Assembly (NCBI GenBank): GCA_965228695.1
Contig: CBDDIB010000002.1
Coordinates: 496,001 to 560,000, forward strand
DNA length: 64,000 bases
Direction: 5' to 3'
Origin: JAJFJD01 sp965228695
GTDB taxonomy: Bacteria; Pseudomonadota; Alphaproteobacteria; UBA8366
Part shown: positions 36,201 to 44,993 of the stretch, piece by piece
How positions within the stretch are numbered: position 1 is the first letter of the stretch
Layout: each line of letters begins with the position of its first letter
Made by a program: the position numbers and the translations under genes
The notes under the pieces: model-generated
What the model saw: the letters and a program-made list of their open reading frames with translations, nothing else
Database searches by the model: none
Told to the model about the DNA's origin: nothing

Positions 36201-37619
36201 GTCCACCGCCTTGGCGCTTACCCGGAATTTCTGAATATCAAAGCTATCCGGCCCAGCGCCCGCACCAGCGAAACGCCATTGAACCGCATCGCCGGCAAAG
36301 TCCTGAAGTTCCGGCAAGCCGGGGAAAGCCGCGCCGGTTATCCGGCCATCGGCCGTCACCGGACCCAAATCCACCGATCCGTCGGACCGCTGCGTCAGCT
36401 CGGCGTCGACCTTGGTTTCCACCCGCGCGGCCACGGCATCCGCCGTTTTGATTTCTTCGGCAAGCGCCGCGACACCGACGCGGGGGTTCGACAGGGTGCC
36501 GCTGACCGTGACATCGACCGCCAGGCTCCCGATATCCAGATCCGGAACGAGTTTGCCGTAGAGCGTGCGGTCCTTGACGACGGCCCGGGCGCGCGCGTCC
36601 AGGGTTTGCGGCGCGACCGCGAACCGGCCCGATGCGTCGATACGGGCCGCCGGCGTTTCCGCATGGGCGTTCTCGAGAACCAAAACGTCGTCGTCGCGCC
36701 AGACGCCCGCGGCGGCAAAGTCGAGCGTTTCACCCGCCAGTTGGATCGTCTGCGGCGGGTCTTCGCCGAGATACTTGCCGGTTCCGGTCACCGTGAAGGC
36801 GATGCCGCCCTTGCGGGCGAGATTGATGGCCGCATCGACCGAGCCGGCGCCCGGCACGATGCCATTTACGGTGCCGTTCCAATCGGCCACCGGTCCGTCG
36901 CCGGCGATCCGCAACGACGCGGGCGCCAGGCCGTCGGCGTCGAGCAGCCGGGAGACCAGGCCGCCTGCCGATTCGTCATAGGTCATATCGACCTTGAGCG
37001 TTTCCGCCGACGGATCGTAGCGCAGCGCAAGGCGGGCCCCCTTCGATTCCGCATCGCGTTCTTTAAGGTCGAAGGCGAGGTCGATCAGGCTGCCCAGCGG
37101 CACCTGCAGCGCCCCCTGCATCTGCAATGCGATCGACTCGCCCAGCACCGCCGGTTCCAGATCGATGGCGGCGATCGCCAACCGGTCGAGGGAAATGCCG
37201 ATCGGCGGGCTCAACTCCAACGCCGCGTCGTCGGTTTCCTCGACGGGCGCGGCCGCAACCGGCACGCGCCGAACGTAGACCCGCTCCGCGGTGAGCGACA
37301 GCACGTCCAACTCACCCCGCAGCAACGCCGTCGGCCGCCAGGAAACCGCCAGCGCACGGATCGCGAGCCAATCGCCGTCTTTGTCGCCGAGCAAAATTTC
37401 ATCGATGCTGAACGCGCCGAGCAAATTCCCGTCGATCCGGCCGAGATCGAGGCGTTGTTCGTCGGCTGTGCTCGCGGCCTGCTCGATCGTGGCGGCGACC
37501 CAGGCGCGGCCCCAGTCCGAACGCGCGGCGATCACGACTGCAATCGCGATCAGACACACCAGCCCGACCACGCCTGCAGCGGCATAGGCACCAAAACGCA
37601 GCAACCGGTTTTTCGGCAT
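33234..37619 (-). CDS. tamB: Translocation and assembly module subunit TamB
   Basis: A 1461-residue protein with one N-terminal signal anchor (about 10-31, FGAYAAAGVVGLVCLIAIAVVI) and a very long repetitive beta-rich body of AsmA/TamB type, ending in the conserved DUF490/TamB domain (VNLPRRVFVRGRGLDSEWGG is cut here as RRVFVRGRGLDSEW; then GKTFKLDSGTVTLPPG and DYAR-like VMDFARKTLGVD). The last residues, ETGVKFKLDY, form a beta-signal like end. TamB spans the periplasm as a lipid-conducting groove and works with TamA in outer-membrane protein and phospholipid delivery. The tamA stop lies two bases from this start, so both are one operon. Confidence 0.93.
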   Translation of the reverse strand: MPKNRLLRFGAYAAAGVVGLVCLIAIAVVIAARSDWGRAWVAATIEQAASTADEQRLDLGRIDGNLLGAFSIDEILLGDKDGDWLAIRALAVSWRPTALLRGELDVLSLTAERVYVRRVPVAAAPVEETDDAALELSPPIGISLDRLAIAAIDLEPAVLGESIALQMQGALQVPLGSLIDLAFDLKERDAESKGARLALRYDPSAETLKVDMTYDESAGGLVSRLLDADGLAPASLRIAGDGPVADWNGTVNGIVPGAGSVDAAINLARKGGIAFTVTGTGKYLGEDPPQTIQLAGETLDFAAAGVWRDDDVLVLENAHAETPAARIDASGRFAVAPQTLDARARAVVKDRTLYGKLVPDLDIGSLAVDVTVSGTLSNPRVGVAALAEEIKTADAVAARVETKVDAELTQRSDGSVDLGPVTADGRITGAAFPGLPELQDFAGDAVQWRFAGAGAGPDSFDIQKFRVSAKAVDASVAGKVALDTGDANLTANLQIGDLAGVGALAGMPMSGSAMLRAPVTVKAFGESARVELSGQIAGLKLDDPALRALVGGDTTIKAKIDYAGDRLTVADAVIDAVGAQLTAAAKVTEAFATVDADYDLVIKTPDAVAAAVEAPVRASPIRIKGVVSGPAANPGTTGRLSVDRVDVEGSVISDLSVAYQVTETAEAAAGTIDLKAKMPAGDTRASTAFKMQEKAFDITAFTLNGPGIGGNGKAVVPLDGAPVRGDLKLDMKALRPWLALAGIQGNAAGTVRLALADKGGKQAADLVTRLRDISLTRPDQASLSAASLSLDATSSDLMEKQFGTVTLRVRDVKAPEGSIARAEVKATGVPAKADVNASVNGKWHGDLSLKLRGRIERGAERLRSRLTRLAGTILGRPVKLNKPLVVALGEADVTVDTLDLGFGNGRITAAAKAGPDRLKADASLQAFPLGVLRPFLNTDIAGSLDGDVKIDGPLAKLRGTGRINGKGIRLASAPKDQALSLAVTADWRDNRAAVDGTISASKSLQASVRANLPLRFDPVAMTMDLPPSEKLSGEAVWRGDIAEVWPYLPLDMHRLAGDSSVDIRLAGTVGTPKVDGKVTLANGRYENLLSGTVLDALTLDVVLAGDKLKIQQFSATDGGKGSMEITGGATVDPKQKFPFDIRTTLNDFTVVRRDDVTAATNAEITVSGTAEKSKVAGTVTTTGVEIQLIDQLPPTVVELDVTEINGPAGTRVVSADRRGAAPPPDIDLDVLVNLPRRVFVRGRGLDSEWGGTVKISGTAAEPKADGKLELVRGQVSVVGKTFKLDSGTVTLPPGDEISAEIDVVAIHSGDDLETTVRIAGPVANPKITFSSVPDLPQDEIIAKMLFNKSAAGLSPIEAVQLAAALAELSGGGGGGVMDFARKTLGVDVLRVESDGTGSDASPALNVGKYVTDGVYVGVKQGITPESSSVGVEVEITPNISVDSNVRQSGASETGVKFKLDY

Positions 37620-37621
37620 TG

Positions 37622-39532
37622 CTAAAACGCTTGCCCGAAGCTGATATAGAACTGAAAGGCGTCGTCCACGTCATCCCGCCCGTTGATCGGGAAGCCGAAA
37701 TCGACCCGGACCGGCCCGATCTTCGTGTGATAGCGAAGCCCCAGTCCGGCGGCCCAGCGGACCGTCTCGTCGAAGTTCGGGTAGGAGTCGTCGAAGACCG
37801 TCCCGCCGTCGACGAACGGCACGATACCGATCGTGTCGGTCAGGCGGATGCGCACCTCGGTGCCGATCTCGAGCAAGGACCGGCCGCCGAGCGGATCGTT
37901 CTCCGAATCCAAAGGGCCGACATTCTGAAATTCATAGCCGCGGATGGAGCCGCCGCCCCCCGCATAGAACCGCTTGGTCGCCGGCACCTCCGTGGTGTCG
38001 GCTCCGACCAGCGACCCGACGCGGGCGCGGCCCGCCAGAACGTATTTCCCCCTTTTGTCGATCTTGTGATACCCGGAAACCCCGACCGACGCGGTCACGA
38101 AGGCCAGCGTATCGGATCCGGTTCCCACATAGGGCGTCGTGTTGAAGTCGAGGCGGAAGCCGCGGGTCGGATTGAGCCGGTTGTCGGACGTATCCCAGTA
38201 GATTGTGGCCGGCAGCCCCAACAACGCGAATTGGCGCTCTTCGTCGTTATCCTCAACGACATCGTAGCTGGGCGCCAACCCAAAAATCGTTCGTAGTTGC
38301 GGCGTCCACTGACGCTCCAGACCGATGAAGCCGCTGACTGACAGTTGATCGAAGGCGTCCGTATCCTTATGCGTGAAGGCGGCGCTCGACAGAAAGGCCT
38401 GATCCCGGTCGAGATACGCGGGTTTTCGCAGGCGGACTTCGGCGGATTGTTCGATCTGCGCCGCCTTGATCGATGTGCGGAGCGTTTCGTTCGCCCCGAA
38501 GAAATTACGATGCTCCCAGAACACCTCGCCGCCGACGCCGATATCGGTCGAGTAGCTGAACCCGGCCCCGATCGTCCGGTGCGGTTTTTCCGCGACGCGG
38601 ATGACGACTCCGCGCTCCTCGCCGCGTGTCGGCGCATCCGACAGGTCGACCGACACCGTGGAAAACAGCGCCGTCCCCAACAAGGCGCGGCGCGTCTCCA
38701 TGACCTTGCGGCTGTCATAGGGCGCACCCTTCTCCCAACTGACCAATTGCCGGATGTAATCGGGATCGACGGTTTCGGCACCTTCCACAGTGACCGCGCC
38801 GAACCGGGCCGACGGCCCCGGATCCACCCGCAAACGGGCGACCATTGTCTTGCCCTGGCGGTCGACGACGAATTTGCTGTCCTCGATCTTCGCGTCCGGC
38901 CAGGACCGTTCAGCCAGTTTCATAATGAGCAACCGCTGCGCCTCGGCAATCTTGGCCGATTCCGCGGGCATGCCGAGCTTGATGCCGAGGTCCTTGAGGC
39001 TCGGCTGCGCCCCCGCCCCCGGGGTCGCAGCCCCGGTATAGGAAATCTCGAACTCGGTCAGCGTGTACCGCGGCCCCGGCGCGACCGTAACCTGTACCGC
39101 GACCGGCGTCTTCGCGGCGTCGAGCGAATAGGCAACCGTACCGTCGTAATACCCTTCCGAGCGCAGCGTCTTCCGCAACCGCTCGACATCGTCCCGTGCC
39201 CGCCGTTCGATGCCCGCGAGGGTCGGCGGCGGTTGTTTGACCAGCGTCTTGAGCTGCGAGGAGGCTTCGAGCAAACCCCGCAAATCCTTGTCGTCGACGC
39301 CCTCGATCGACGCTTCATAGGTCGCAACCAGCGCCGGTTCCGGTTTCTGCTCTTTCGATACCGCCGGGGCCTTTTGGCTGTACCGCTCGACGGTGCCGTG
39401 ATAGCGGGCCGCCGCCGCATCGACCGCAAGCGTCACTCCGCCGAGCACGACGAAAGCAGCCGCCGCGATCGACGCAGCGGAGGCGCCGCGGCACCAAGGC
39501 CGCCCCGCTCGACTGGCACGAAATGCGTGCAC
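37622..39532 (-). CDS. tamA: Outer-membrane assembly protein TamA (BamA/Omp85 family)
   Basis: A 636-residue Omp85-family protein. After a signal peptide come POTRA-type repeats in the N-terminal half (ERRARDDVERLRKTLRSEGYYDG and PGPRYTLTEFEISY are POTRA features) and a 16-strand barrel in the C-terminal half containing GGGGSIRGYEFQN, the conserved L6-loop RGY motif. It ends FQFYISFGQAF with the terminal aromatic of a beta-signal. GTG 39532 is the preferred start because it gives a signal peptide; GTG 39607 is open in frame but its extra codons look unlike coding sequence. TamA works with TamB, encoded immediately downstream. Confidence 0.92.
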   Translation of the reverse strand: MHAFRASRAGRPWCRGASAASIAAAAFVVLGGVTLAVDAAAARYHGTVERYSQKAPAVSKEQKPEPALVATYEASIEGVDDKDLRGLLEASSQLKTLVKQPPPTLAGIERRARDDVERLRKTLRSEGYYDGTVAYSLDAAKTPVAVQVTVAPGPRYTLTEFEISYTGAATPGAGAQPSLKDLGIKLGMPAESAKIAEAQRLLIMKLAERSWPDAKIEDSKFVVDRQGKTMVARLRVDPGPSARFGAVTVEGAETVDPDYIRQLVSWEKGAPYDSRKVMETRRALLGTALFSTVSVDLSDAPTRGEERGVVIRVAEKPHRTIGAGFSYSTDIGVGGEVFWEHRNFFGANETLRTSIKAAQIEQSAEVRLRKPAYLDRDQAFLSSAAFTHKDTDAFDQLSVSGFIGLERQWTPQLRTIFGLAPSYDVVEDNDEERQFALLGLPATIYWDTSDNRLNPTRGFRLDFNTTPYVGTGSDTLAFVTASVGVSGYHKIDKRGKYVLAGRARVGSLVGADTTEVPATKRFYAGGGGSIRGYEFQNVGPLDSENDPLGGRSLLEIGTEVRIRLTDTIGIVPFVDGGTVFDDSYPNFDETVRWAAGLGLRYHTKIGPVRVDFGFPINGRDDVDDAFQFYISFGQAF

Positions 39533-39808
39533 GAAACAATCCCACCATAATGACACCCGAAGGCATTCGCGGCCCGAGGCTAACAGTTTAAGCGCCCCAT
39601 TTGCCACCGGTTCATTAGGAAAAGATAGTGTTCAAGCAAGGGGGAAATAACCGGACGATCCAAATTCGCGGTAATTTTTTCGAATCGGCCGCGACCGCCG
39701 GAGGCCGGCGGCAGTCGCATGTCCGGGCACCGCCTTTTCGGCCGGCAAGGCGACCGGGCGGGCCGGCGGAGATTGCGACGGTACGGACGGAGGAACGAAG
39801 GCCGGATC

Positions 39809-40660
39809 TTATACGACGATGGTCAGGGTTTCCGGTAGCATGCCGATCTCATCCAGCTCGCGCAGCTTGTCCAGCAAAACCCCGGTAAGGCGGGTGCCGC
39901 GATGGATTAGAACGGCCCCGTTCGGACCCTCGACATTCGCGCCGAGCACGATGTCTTCCGCCAAAATGCTGTTGTTCTTAATTTCCGACACTTTCACGAG
40001 CTGCAAATCGCTGTTGGCGAACTCAATTTCGGGCGATTGTTCAGGCTGCGCGATTTGATCCTCCTGCGGCCAATGCTCGGCGGTGCCGGTCGGGCCGTCG
40101 CATTCCGGAATCTCCACGGCGGAATACACATCAACGCTTTGCAGCTCAATCGGCCGCATCAAGACGCGACCCAGTTTTTCATTGAATGTATCGCGCGAGA
40201 CCGGTTTCAGAACGAATGCGTTGACGTCCAGCTCGAGCGCGGCGGAAATTAGATGGTCGTCCGAAAATCCGGTCAGCATCAAGACCGGCGTATCACGCGC
40301 GCATTTCGCCTCGCCGGTGCGAACCGCCATCAGCAGGTGCAACCCGTTCTTGGGGGTCATGTTGAAATCGGTGATGATGCAATCGAACGTGCCTTGACCG
40401 AAGATGCGATCATCGCTGAGTTCCAGCCTTTTTGCGACCGATTCCGATGAAAACGATTTTCGGTCGTAGGACGCCGCACCCTGGATCACGCTGATCGCTT
40501 CCATAGCGTCGCTGGCCTCGGTGATTTTCGTTGCGTCCAGCCATTTCAAGGCGTCGACAACGATATGCCGACTGAATTTGTGATCATCGACAACAAGAAA
40601 ACGAAGCCCTGCCACGGAATCGTGAGCTTTCGTAAATTTCTTCGCTGTTGTGCCCGACAT
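39809..40660 (-). CDS. Response regulator with REC insertion and extra C-terminal domain
   Basis: A 283-residue regulator. The receiver domain starts about residue 19 (RFLVVDDHKFSR, with the acidic pair), the phosphorylated aspartate is D98 (IITDFNMTPKNG), and LKPVS carries the conserved lysine. D98 lies about 25 residues further on than usual, because residues roughly 62-90 form a polar insertion. After a Glu/Gln-rich linker a C-terminal domain of about 65 residues (VSEIKNNSILAEDIVLG and LIHRGTRLTGVLLDKLREL) resembles the small beta-domain found at the start of HD-GYP and related proteins. There is no DNA-binding domain. It lies directly after the hybrid kinase gene (gap 48 bases) and is a likely partner. 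Confidence 0.85.
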   Translation of the reverse strand: MSGTTAKKFTKAHDSVAGLRFLVVDDHKFSRHIVVDALKWLDATKITEASDAMEAISVIQGAASYDRKSFSSESVAKRLELSDDRIFGQGTFDCIITDFNMTPKNGLHLLMAVRTGEAKCARDTPVLMLTGFSDDHLISAALELDVNAFVLKPVSRDTFNEKLGRVLMRPIELQSVDVYSAVEIPECDGPTGTAEHWPQEDQIAQPEQSPEIEFANSDLQLVKVSEIKNNSILAEDIVLGANVEGPNGAVLIHRGTRLTGVLLDKLRELDEIGMLPETLTIVV

Positions 40661-40708
40661 CGTTAGTCCTCTTTCACAATCACATGAAAATAGTTCGTGA
40701 TCATTCCG

Positions 40709-43700
40709 TTACCGCGAAACGGGCTTCCGTTCCGGCCCCTCCAGATTTTCGATATAGTGGTGCAGTTGAGAAAACGCGGATTCGATCTTCGGCAGAAGCT
40801 CGTCGATCTGTTGCCAGTCGGCCTCCGTCGCGGCGAACTGAAGATCCTTCAATAGCCCGGCTAAGGGTTCCGCCCCTGCCGACGCCGATGCCCCTTTCGC
40901 CGCGTGGGCCGCATCGCGCAGCCCGCCTTGGTCGCGGCCGGCGATCAGGGTCGCCAACTCAACAGGTGTGTCGACCATAGTGTCCCAAAAAAATTGGAGC
41001 ATTTCGTTGAGATACTTTTCATCGGCGCTTCCGAGAATTTGAGCGAGAATTTCGCGGTCAATTGGCGCGCAGGCCGCCGCATTATCCTGCCCCGAGTCTG
41101 CGATCGGCGCGATGTCCGTTCCTGTGCACGCCGGACCGGTTGGCGTGCCTTCCCCGATAACGATGGTCTCTTCCACCGTTCGGCGCGGTTCAATTGATTT
41201 TTGAATCGTCTCCTCCAATTTCTCAAATTTCACGGGTTTCGACAGGTAGTCATCCATACCGGCCGCGAGACACTGGTCCGCTTCCTCTTGCAGGATGTTC
41301 GCGGTGATCGCGATGATTGGCAGCCGCTTGGCCCCTTCGCGCTCCTCTTCGCGGATCGCGCGCGCGAGCTCATAGCCGTCCATGTGCGGCATGTGGCAGT
41401 CGGTGATCAACAGATCGTAATTTTCTCTCTTGATCGCCTTTAGGGCCTCGACCCCGTCCGCGACTATATGCGCGGTATATCCGAGCTGATCGAGTTGGCG
41501 TTGTATGACCTTTTGGTTTACCGCGTTGTCCTCCGCGATGAGAATCAACTCGGGGTGCCGAGTGGCGGCGTTCGAACCGGCTGCTTGGTCCGCCCGGGCA
41601 GAGTCGCCGGTCGTTTCGACGGGGGCGGCGGCATCTCGCAATCCTGCCGCCGTGGCCACCGTTCGCAGAAGGACGTTTCGGCGCAGCGGATGCGGCTTCA
41701 TTTGCACCGTGTTGGGCAACGCCACCGGTTTCCGATTTCGACGATCCTGGCTTAGGATCACGAACCCGGCATCCGCTGCGAGACGGTCGGCGCGCAGTCC
41801 CGCAATGATCTTGTTTTCAGCATCTGACTCAGCCGCGCTGGAATGCCCGAAGACGACGGCGCCGTAGGACTGCCCCTCCTCGGCCGCCATCGCGAGTCTT
41901 CTCCTGGCGCCGCCAACGCTATTGACATAGTCGACCTTGGCGCCGCTATGGGCCAAGTAGACATTGATCTTCGACCAAGTGTTGAAATCGCGCATGGCGA
42001 CGAGGATCCGGACGCCCGAGAGTCCGGAGAAATCCTCGGGCTCGGAACGGCCGGTGACAAACTCGAAGGGCAGTTCGAAAACGAACGTCGATCCCTCGCC
42101 GACCTCGCTGGTAACCTGTATGCTGCCGCCCATCAATTCGACCAAGTTCTTGGCGATCGGCAGTCCCAGCCCGGTTCCGCCGAAGCGGCGCGTGGTGGAA
42201 TCCTCGGCCTGCGTGAACCGATCAAAAAGGCGGTCGATCTGGTCTTGCGGGATACCGATCCCCGTGTCGGTGACCGTAAATCGGACAATACAGTCGCGGC
42301 GGCTTCCCAAATTCTGGAGCTCCGCGCGCGCCCCGACTTCCGCCGTTTTATCCGTTCCCGGCGCGGTGAACTTGATGGCATTGCCGGCTAGATTCAGCAG
42401 CACTTGCCGCAACCGAACCGGGTCGCCCAACACGTGGTCGGGAATCTTCGGATCGACGAAGACGTTCACCGCAATATCCTTGTCGGCGGCGATGGGAAGC
42501 AGTGTTTCCGCGACACTCTCAACCACATCGCAAACGGACATATCCGCTTTTTCGATTGTCAGGGCACCCGCTTCGATTTTAGAAAAATCGAGGATGCCGT
42601 CGATGACGGTGAGGAGCGCGAAGGCCGACTCGTGCACCGTGCGGACCATATGCTCCTGATCCGAATCCAACTCGGTCCTGCCCAGGAGGTCGATCATTCC
42701 GATGACGCCGTTCATGGGCGTGCGGATTTCATGACTCATCGTCGCGAGGAATGTCGACTTGGCCTGATTGGCGGCCTCCGCGGCCTCGCGCGCCTGGCGG
42801 AGAGCCTCTTCGGCACGAACGCGCTCGGTAACGTCGTTATAGACGACGATCATACCGCCATCGTCGGTCGGGGTTTGCTGGATCTCGCTCTTGCCGCTCG
42901 GTAAATCGGTGACGACCCGTTTCGGGATCCGATTGCGGAGATGATCGACCCGTTCCCGGACCAGGTCGTCGATCTCGCCCGGCCCGAAATCGCCCCGCCG
43001 GGCACGATATTCCAAGACCGGAATAATCGACGCGCCCTTCTTCACGATCTCGGGCGGCAGTTCGTAATGCTCGGCGAAATTTCTCGTAATGATTTGGAAA
43101 TCCAAATTCTCGTTCAGCGTAAAGAGGCCGCCCGGCATATTGTCGAACGCGATGCTAAGCTGCTTTTCCTTTTCGGCGAGCCGTCGTTCCACCCGTAACT
43201 TTTCCGTCACGTCGATGACCACGGTTCGCGAACTCAGAAATTTTCCGTCTTGATCGGTCTGCGCGGTCGCGGTGATCGCCACATCAACGAGCAATCTGTC
43301 CTTCCGCACCATCTGATACGGAACGTCGCGGATGAAGCCCATTTCGATAAATCTCGGGACAATTACTCTTTCGCAAAACTTGCGGGACTCTTCCGTTAGG
43401 AAATCCCCGATCTTGCGGCCGATGACCTCTTCGTGCGAATAGCCCAGTTTCTCGAGCCATTCCTTATTGACGTCCAAAAGCCGGCCGTCCGCGTCGATAC
43501 GATGCATCATCGTCGGCGCGTCGTCGAAGAACTCCTGATGTTGCTTCCCACGCACCACCAGCGCCTTTTCCGCCGCGATACGTTCGCTGACGTCCTGGAA
43601 GACCGCGACCACGCCGCCATCGCCGGCCAATGTCCGCGAGACCTCGACCGTCCGATCCTCCACCTTCTCCACCCTTTGCGGGAAAAAGCGATCGCGTTCC

Positions 43701-43930
43701 GCAGCGAGGCGCTTATCGACCAAGACTTCAATATCGCCCGGTCCGTAGTCGCCACGCTGTGCCCGAAATCGAATAACCGGGACAATAGGCTCGCCGACGG
43801 CCGCAAGCGCGTCCGGCAGGGCAAAAATCTCAGAAAACCGCGGTGTAATGACGCTAAAGTTGAGACAATCGTCTAGCAAATACAAACCGCCCGCCATGCC
43901 ATCGAGCGCAGTCCGGAACCGATGGACCAT
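40709..43930 (-). CDS. PAS-rich hybrid histidine kinase with REC and Hpt
   Basis: A 1073-residue cytoplasmic kinase without membrane helices. There are two related PAS_7-type domains (GGLYLLDDCLNFSVITPRF near the start and GGLFTLNENLDFQIITRNF about 280), with a PAS domain between them (FFDDAPTMMHRIDADGRL). Then come HisKA (TMSHEIRTPMNGVIGM, His near 396), the ATPase domain (GGTGLGLPIAKNLVELMGG), a degenerate receiver-like stretch, a true receiver (ITDCHMPHMDGYELA, Asp near 843) and a C-terminal Hpt domain (AHAAKGASASAG, His near 1008). ATG 43930 was chosen over 43969 because GGAGG lies seven bases upstream. All relay parts are in one chain, and the regulator gene downstream is the probable output. 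Confidence 0.92.
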   Translation of the reverse strand: MVHRFRTALDGMAGGLYLLDDCLNFSVITPRFSEIFALPDALAAVGEPIVPVIRFRAQRGDYGPGDIEVLVDKRLAAERDRFFPQRVEKVEDRTVEVSRTLAGDGGVVAVFQDVSERIAAEKALVVRGKQHQEFFDDAPTMMHRIDADGRLLDVNKEWLEKLGYSHEEVIGRKIGDFLTEESRKFCERVIVPRFIEMGFIRDVPYQMVRKDRLLVDVAITATAQTDQDGKFLSSRTVVIDVTEKLRVERRLAEKEKQLSIAFDNMPGGLFTLNENLDFQIITRNFAEHYELPPEIVKKGASIIPVLEYRARRGDFGPGEIDDLVRERVDHLRNRIPKRVVTDLPSGKSEIQQTPTDDGGMIVVYNDVTERVRAEEALRQAREAAEAANQAKSTFLATMSHEIRTPMNGVIGMIDLLGRTELDSDQEHMVRTVHESAFALLTVIDGILDFSKIEAGALTIEKADMSVCDVVESVAETLLPIAADKDIAVNVFVDPKIPDHVLGDPVRLRQVLLNLAGNAIKFTAPGTDKTAEVGARAELQNLGSRRDCIVRFTVTDTGIGIPQDQIDRLFDRFTQAEDSTTRRFGGTGLGLPIAKNLVELMGGSIQVTSEVGEGSTFVFELPFEFVTGRSEPEDFSGLSGVRILVAMRDFNTWSKINVYLAHSGAKVDYVNSVGGARRRLAMAAEEGQSYGAVVFGHSSAAESDAENKIIAGLRADRLAADAGFVILSQDRRNRKPVALPNTVQMKPHPLRRNVLLRTVATAAGLRDAAAPVETTGDSARADQAAGSNAATRHPELILIAEDNAVNQKVIQRQLDQLGYTAHIVADGVEALKAIKRENYDLLITDCHMPHMDGYELARAIREEEREGAKRLPIIAITANILQEEADQCLAAGMDDYLSKPVKFEKLEETIQKSIEPRRTVEETIVIGEGTPTGPACTGTDIAPIADSGQDNAAACAPIDREILAQILGSADEKYLNEMLQFFWDTMVDTPVELATLIAGRDQGGLRDAAHAAKGASASAGAEPLAGLLKDLQFAATEADWQQIDELLPKIESAFSQLHHYIENLEGPERKPVSR

Positions 43931-44098
43931 CTCTGCGCCTCCATCATGAGCACACATCGTCGCACTCATGCCGGCCGCCCGGTCCGCGCCCTGCGCGGTG
44001 CCTCTTGTCGATCACGGTTCAAATGCACCCGAAGCAATGCCGAAAATATCCCGATAAACGTGTAGAATCGAACAGTAATTAAATTTAAGAGGTTATTG

Positions 44099-44239
44099 AT
44101 GGAATGCGGGTCAGGGGTAGGTCCGGTTGGTCCCCGGCGCGATGCGCCGCCGCATCGCGTCACGCTCCGGCCGCTGTTCCCGAGAGCGGAAACACCGTTT
44201 TCACCCGATATGGAGACCGGCGGCATCATCGGCGACTGA
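44099..44239 (+). CDS. Candidate small protein, 46 aa
   Basis: ATG 44099 has AGAGG seven bases upstream in an AT-rich leader, and the frame runs 46 codons (begins MECGSGVGPVGPRR). No homology is recognised, and a perfect nine-base hairpin lies inside the frame, so a structured RNA is an equally good reading. Confidence 0.2.
   Translation: MECGSGVGPVGPRRDAPPHRVTLRPLFPRAETPFSPDMETGGIIGD
44138..44159. repeat. Perfect nine-base hairpin
   Basis: CGCGATGCG and CGCATCGCG pair completely around a four-base loop (CCGC). It is the strongest hairpin in the AT-rich gap. No T-run follows on either strand, so it is not a standard terminator; it could belong to a small RNA or a leader. Confidence 0.5.
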
Positions 44240-44477
44240 CGAGATATTTCCTTTTCGCAACAAAACGTTATGCCTTCACACAGGGTAAAAGCAACCGCCG
44301 CGAGGTCGAATCTAAATTGCAGCATAGATCTAATATCGTCGTTTCATTGTACGGATGAACACTTGCTTGACTTATACGAGACATTAGATCATCTATCGCA
44401 CTTAGAAATGGTAAATAATTTTAATTAATACATCTTAAAAATATGAGATCGAATGGCACCGCAGGAGGCTTCGCGCA

Positions 44478-44555
44478 ATGTTGGATCTGCCGGATTCCGT
44501 GCCGGTCCGTCACGTGACATGGGCCAGAACCAACTCCAAGCCGAAAACCCGATAA
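44478..44555 (+). CDS. Candidate microprotein, 25 aa
   Basis: A perfect AGGAGG stands eight to nine bases before ATG 44478, giving a 25-residue basic peptide (starts MLDLPDSVPVRHVTW). A T8 run follows about 15 bases after the stop. The ribosome site is unusually good for an intergenic region, but there is no other support. Confidence 0.25.
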   Translation: MLDLPDSVPVRHVTWARTNSKPKTR

Positions 44556-44993
44556 CCGATGCGCCTTGATCTTTTTTTTCGGCGCCATCAGGCGTTTCAA
44601 CCAGTTCTGAACTGCCACCCAACGCTATAGGGGAACTTTATCGGACTTATTCAACCTTCCGGCGGCATCACGCAATGATTGCGGAAATCGCCGAAGCATT
44701 GTGCCAAGTTGAACATAACAAGTTATAAAAAAAAGAACTTCTCGAAATTTTATCTGCCATCGCGCGTTTTGTTTTCCGCATGACAGTTCGCGTCTGCGCA
44801 GCCATGGCAACAAGCATTCGACGGAGTGCGATCCCTTTTAAAGTGCAGCCATATTACATACATACCGTTAATTACAAAATGTTTCGTAAATACAACTAGA
44901 TGGATCTCAGACGCAAAGAATGTATACACTCCGAAATTGTGCTCCGAATAATTCCGGCGCAGCCCGGCACCCGCTACGCTTCGGACGGCGCGG

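Larger units (their letters stand above)
43931..44993. other. AT-rich intergenic stretch of about 1 kb
   Basis: Between the hybrid kinase start and the GNAT stop, composition falls sharply in AT-content terms (44240-44930 is rich in A and T tracts, including A8 and T8 runs). I see no confident gene, tRNA or insertion sequence. It holds a strong hairpin and two small candidate reading frames listed separately. It may contain the kinase promoter, be a decayed gene, or be acquired sequence. Confidence 0.6.

Noticed and set aside
33279..37625. A 1448-codon plus-strand frame opposite tamB
   Set aside because: Arg/His-rich translation typical of an antisense shadow in GC-rich DNA; tamB has the family features.
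39660..39730. Inverted repeat and T-run as terminator after the response regulator
   Set aside because: On the minus strand the stem is followed by A residues, not T, so it cannot act as an intrinsic terminator for that gene.
44421..44622. Two overlapping minus-strand frames of 65 codons in the AT-rich gap
   Set aside because: No ribosome site or family match, and they overlap each other in different frames.
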